From: an uncultured Clostridium sp.
GTDB lineage: Bacteria > Bacillota > Clostridia > Lachnospirales > Lachnospiraceae
Assembly: GCA_905192625.1 (NCBI GenBank)
Contig: CAJJLI010000107.1
Location: 1 to 6,944, forward strand
DNA: 6,944 nucleotides
Reading direction: 5' to 3'
The notes below the pieces were generated by a model. It was given only the letters and a program-made list of their open reading frames with translations. It ran no database searches and was not told where the DNA came from. Position 1 is the first letter of the stretch. Every line of letters starts with the position of its first letter. A program made the position numbers and the translations under genes. Shown here in pieces: positions 6,023 to 6,944 of this stretch.

Positions 6023-6112
6023 CCTCTTTTTTGCTATTTATCATAAAATTATGAAATTATTTCAAATTAAATCAAATAGTTAAATAGTATAGGCCACTTA
6101 TCTATAATTTAA

Positions 6113-6176
6113 ACGTGAACTGCCTCTTATACATTCGACACGAATATGTTTCCAGATATTTTGAGACAGTCCACAT
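6113..6176 (-). ncRNA. Candidate structured RNA element between alaS and rpsU
   Basis: In minus-strand RNA GUGGACUGUCUC (6174..6163) pairs with GAGGCAGUUCAC (6126..6115) over 12 positions with two G.U pairs, and two more pairs are possible outside. The 36-base interior holds a second hairpin, AUAUUCG (6147..6141) with CGAAUGU (6137..6131), also with one U.G pair and a three-base loop. On the plus strand these wobbles would be A.C mismatches, so the fold favours minus-strand RNA. There is no T-run after it, so it is not a standard terminator. It could be a 3' element of alaS mRNA, a small RNA, or the remnant of a short inverted-repeat element. Confidence 0.5.
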
Positions 6177-6195
6177 ATAAATTCAAACTTTACGA

Positions 6196-6201
6196 ATTAT
6201 A
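6196..6201 (-). promoter_or_regulatory. Possible -10 element before the intergenic hairpin
   Basis: A perfect TATAAT ends at 6196, which would start transcription near 6189, just before the hairpin at 6176. The only -35-like sequence, TTGTAA, is 14 bases away, which is too close for a normal promoter. In such A/T-rich sequence a chance match is quite possible. Confidence 0.25.
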
Positions 6202-6209
6202 TTGCGACA

Positions 6210-6248
6210 ATATTGTTACAAATAATTGATTTTACAACATATTGTTAC
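6210..6248. repeat. Pair of 10-base direct repeats downstream of alaS
   Basis: ATATTGTTAC occurs on the plus strand at 6210-6219 and 6239-6248, 29 bases apart start to start. The first copy lies within a near-palindrome (ACAATATTGT), and the second has a similar left half with one base missing. Two similar sites at this distance could be a regulator binding pair, but no known operator is recognised. Confidence 0.4.
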
Positions 6249-6266
6249 TTAATTCGCTTTTATTAA

Positions 6267-6944
6267 TTATTTAATCTGTGTACCGATTACATCAACTACT
6301 TTTGCAACTGCTTCATCAATGCCTGCTGGATTCTTACCACCAGCTTGAGCCATGTTTGGACGACCACCGCCGCCACCGCCTACAAGACTAGCGATTTCTT
6401 TAATTAAGTTACCAGCATGAGCTCCCTTAGCCATAGCTTCGTCAGTTGCCATTGCAATAAGATTTACTTTATCGCCCATTGCAGATAATAATACTACGAC
6501 ACCTTCACCAAGTTTTTCTTTTAATTGATCTCCAAGGTTACGAAGTCCGTTCATATCTACATCTGGAACTTTCGCTGCAAGAACTTTAACACCTTTTACA
6601 TCAACCACTTGATTCATAACATCACCAAGAGAGTTATTCGCAAGTTTTGCTTTTAATTTTTCATTTTCAGCTTGTAATGCTTTTAATTCTTCTTGCATGC
6701 TTTCAATCTTCTTTAATAAGCTAGCAGGTTCTGTTTTCGCTGCTTTTGCTACATCATGAAGTTCTTCTTCAATGTTCTTATAGTAATCAAATACTGCATT
6801 TGAAGTAATCGCTTCAATTCTTCGAACACCTGCTGCAATACCAGCTTCGGATAAAATCTTAAACGCTGTAATAACACCAGTATTTACAACGTGAGTACCA
6901 CCACAAAGTTCTTTTGAGAATTCTCCCATGGATACTACACGAAC
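6267..6944 (-). CDS. alaS: Alanyl-tRNA synthetase, C-terminal part (partial)
   Basis: Alanyl-tRNA synthetase charges tRNA-Ala with alanine in the cytoplasm and edits mischarged Ser and Gly. The window holds the last 225 residues and the stop; the rest of the roughly 880-residue enzyme lies beyond the right edge. The visible part begins VRVVSMGEFSKELCGGTHV. Cys14 and His18 of this fragment form the CxxxH half of the editing domain's zinc site. A coiled-coil linker rich in Leu, Lys and Glu covers about 57-105. The C-terminal DHHA1/C-Ala domain follows, with the glycine-rich GGGGGGRPNMAQAGG signature at about 189-203 and the ending GIDEAVAKVVDVIGTQIK. The reading frame stays open to the last base of the window. 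No clear intrinsic terminator follows the stop. Confidence 0.98.
   Translation of the reverse strand, partial: VRVVSMGEFSKELCGGTHVVNTGVITAFKILSEAGIAAGVRRIEAITSNAVFDYYKNIEEELHDVAKAAKTEPASLLKKIESMQEELKALQAENEKLKAKLANNSLGDVMNQVVDVKGVKVLAAKVPDVDMNGLRNLGDQLKEKLGEGVVVLLSAMGDKVNLIAMATDEAMAKGAHAGNLIKEIASLVGGGGGGRPNMAQAGGKNPAGIDEAVAKVVDVIGTQIK

Noticed and set aside
6041..6064. A/T palindromes (TCATAA/TTATGA and TGAAAT/ATTTCA) upstream of the rpsU promoter
   Set aside because: Short A/T palindromes are expected by chance in this spacer; no known operator matches.

Overview
The window is AT-rich, and every gene I can support lies on the minus strand, so it reads biologically from right to left. Gene content and order point to a spore-forming member of the Clostridia. 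Lachnospiraceae is my best guess, from general resemblance rather than any search. The order alaS / rpsU / yqfC-yqfD-phoH / membrane HD protein / ybeY closely follows the Bacillus subtilis order rpsU-yqeY-(yqeZ-yqfA-yqfB)-yqfC-yqfD-phoH-yqfF(pgpH)-ybeY-dgkA.

Right part (6944 to about 5700): the last 225 residues of alanyl-tRNA synthetase are followed by a 351-base intergenic region. That region holds a 10-base direct repeat, a long hairpin whose G.U pairs form only in minus-strand RNA, and a clear sigma-A promoter for rpsU (bS21). rpsU has a leader hairpin next to stacked Shine-Dalgarno-like sequences and ends at a textbook intrinsic terminator. An unrecognised 86-residue membrane protein starts only 24 bases after that terminator and has its own terminator overlapping its 3' end. 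It occupies the place where Bacillus has yqeY and the yqeZ-yqfA-yqfB genes.

Middle part (about 5210 to 2400): a candidate sigma-E promoter precedes yqfC and yqfD, two mother-cell sporulation genes. yqfD overlaps the start of phoH, a PhoH-family ATPase.

Left part (2302 to 1): the pgpH/yqfF position holds a 521-residue membrane HD protein that keeps the PgpH-like HD core sequence but departs from it strongly. It lacks the extracellular sensor domain, carries a tandem-repeat coiled coil at its N-terminus and a second repeat in the linker, and has lost several metal-binding residues (HD to HE, HH to HS, one His missing). Then come ybeY, the rRNA-processing endonuclease, and the first 47 residues of a single-pass membrane protein where dgkA would be expected.

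The cluster combines translation and ribosome maturation (alaS, rpsU, ybeY, possibly phoH) with sporulation (yqfC, yqfD) and a membrane HD protein probably descended from a cyclic-di-AMP phosphodiesterase. The items most worth following up are the remodelled HD protein, the alaS-rpsU intergenic hairpin, and the small membrane protein downstream of the rpsU terminator.
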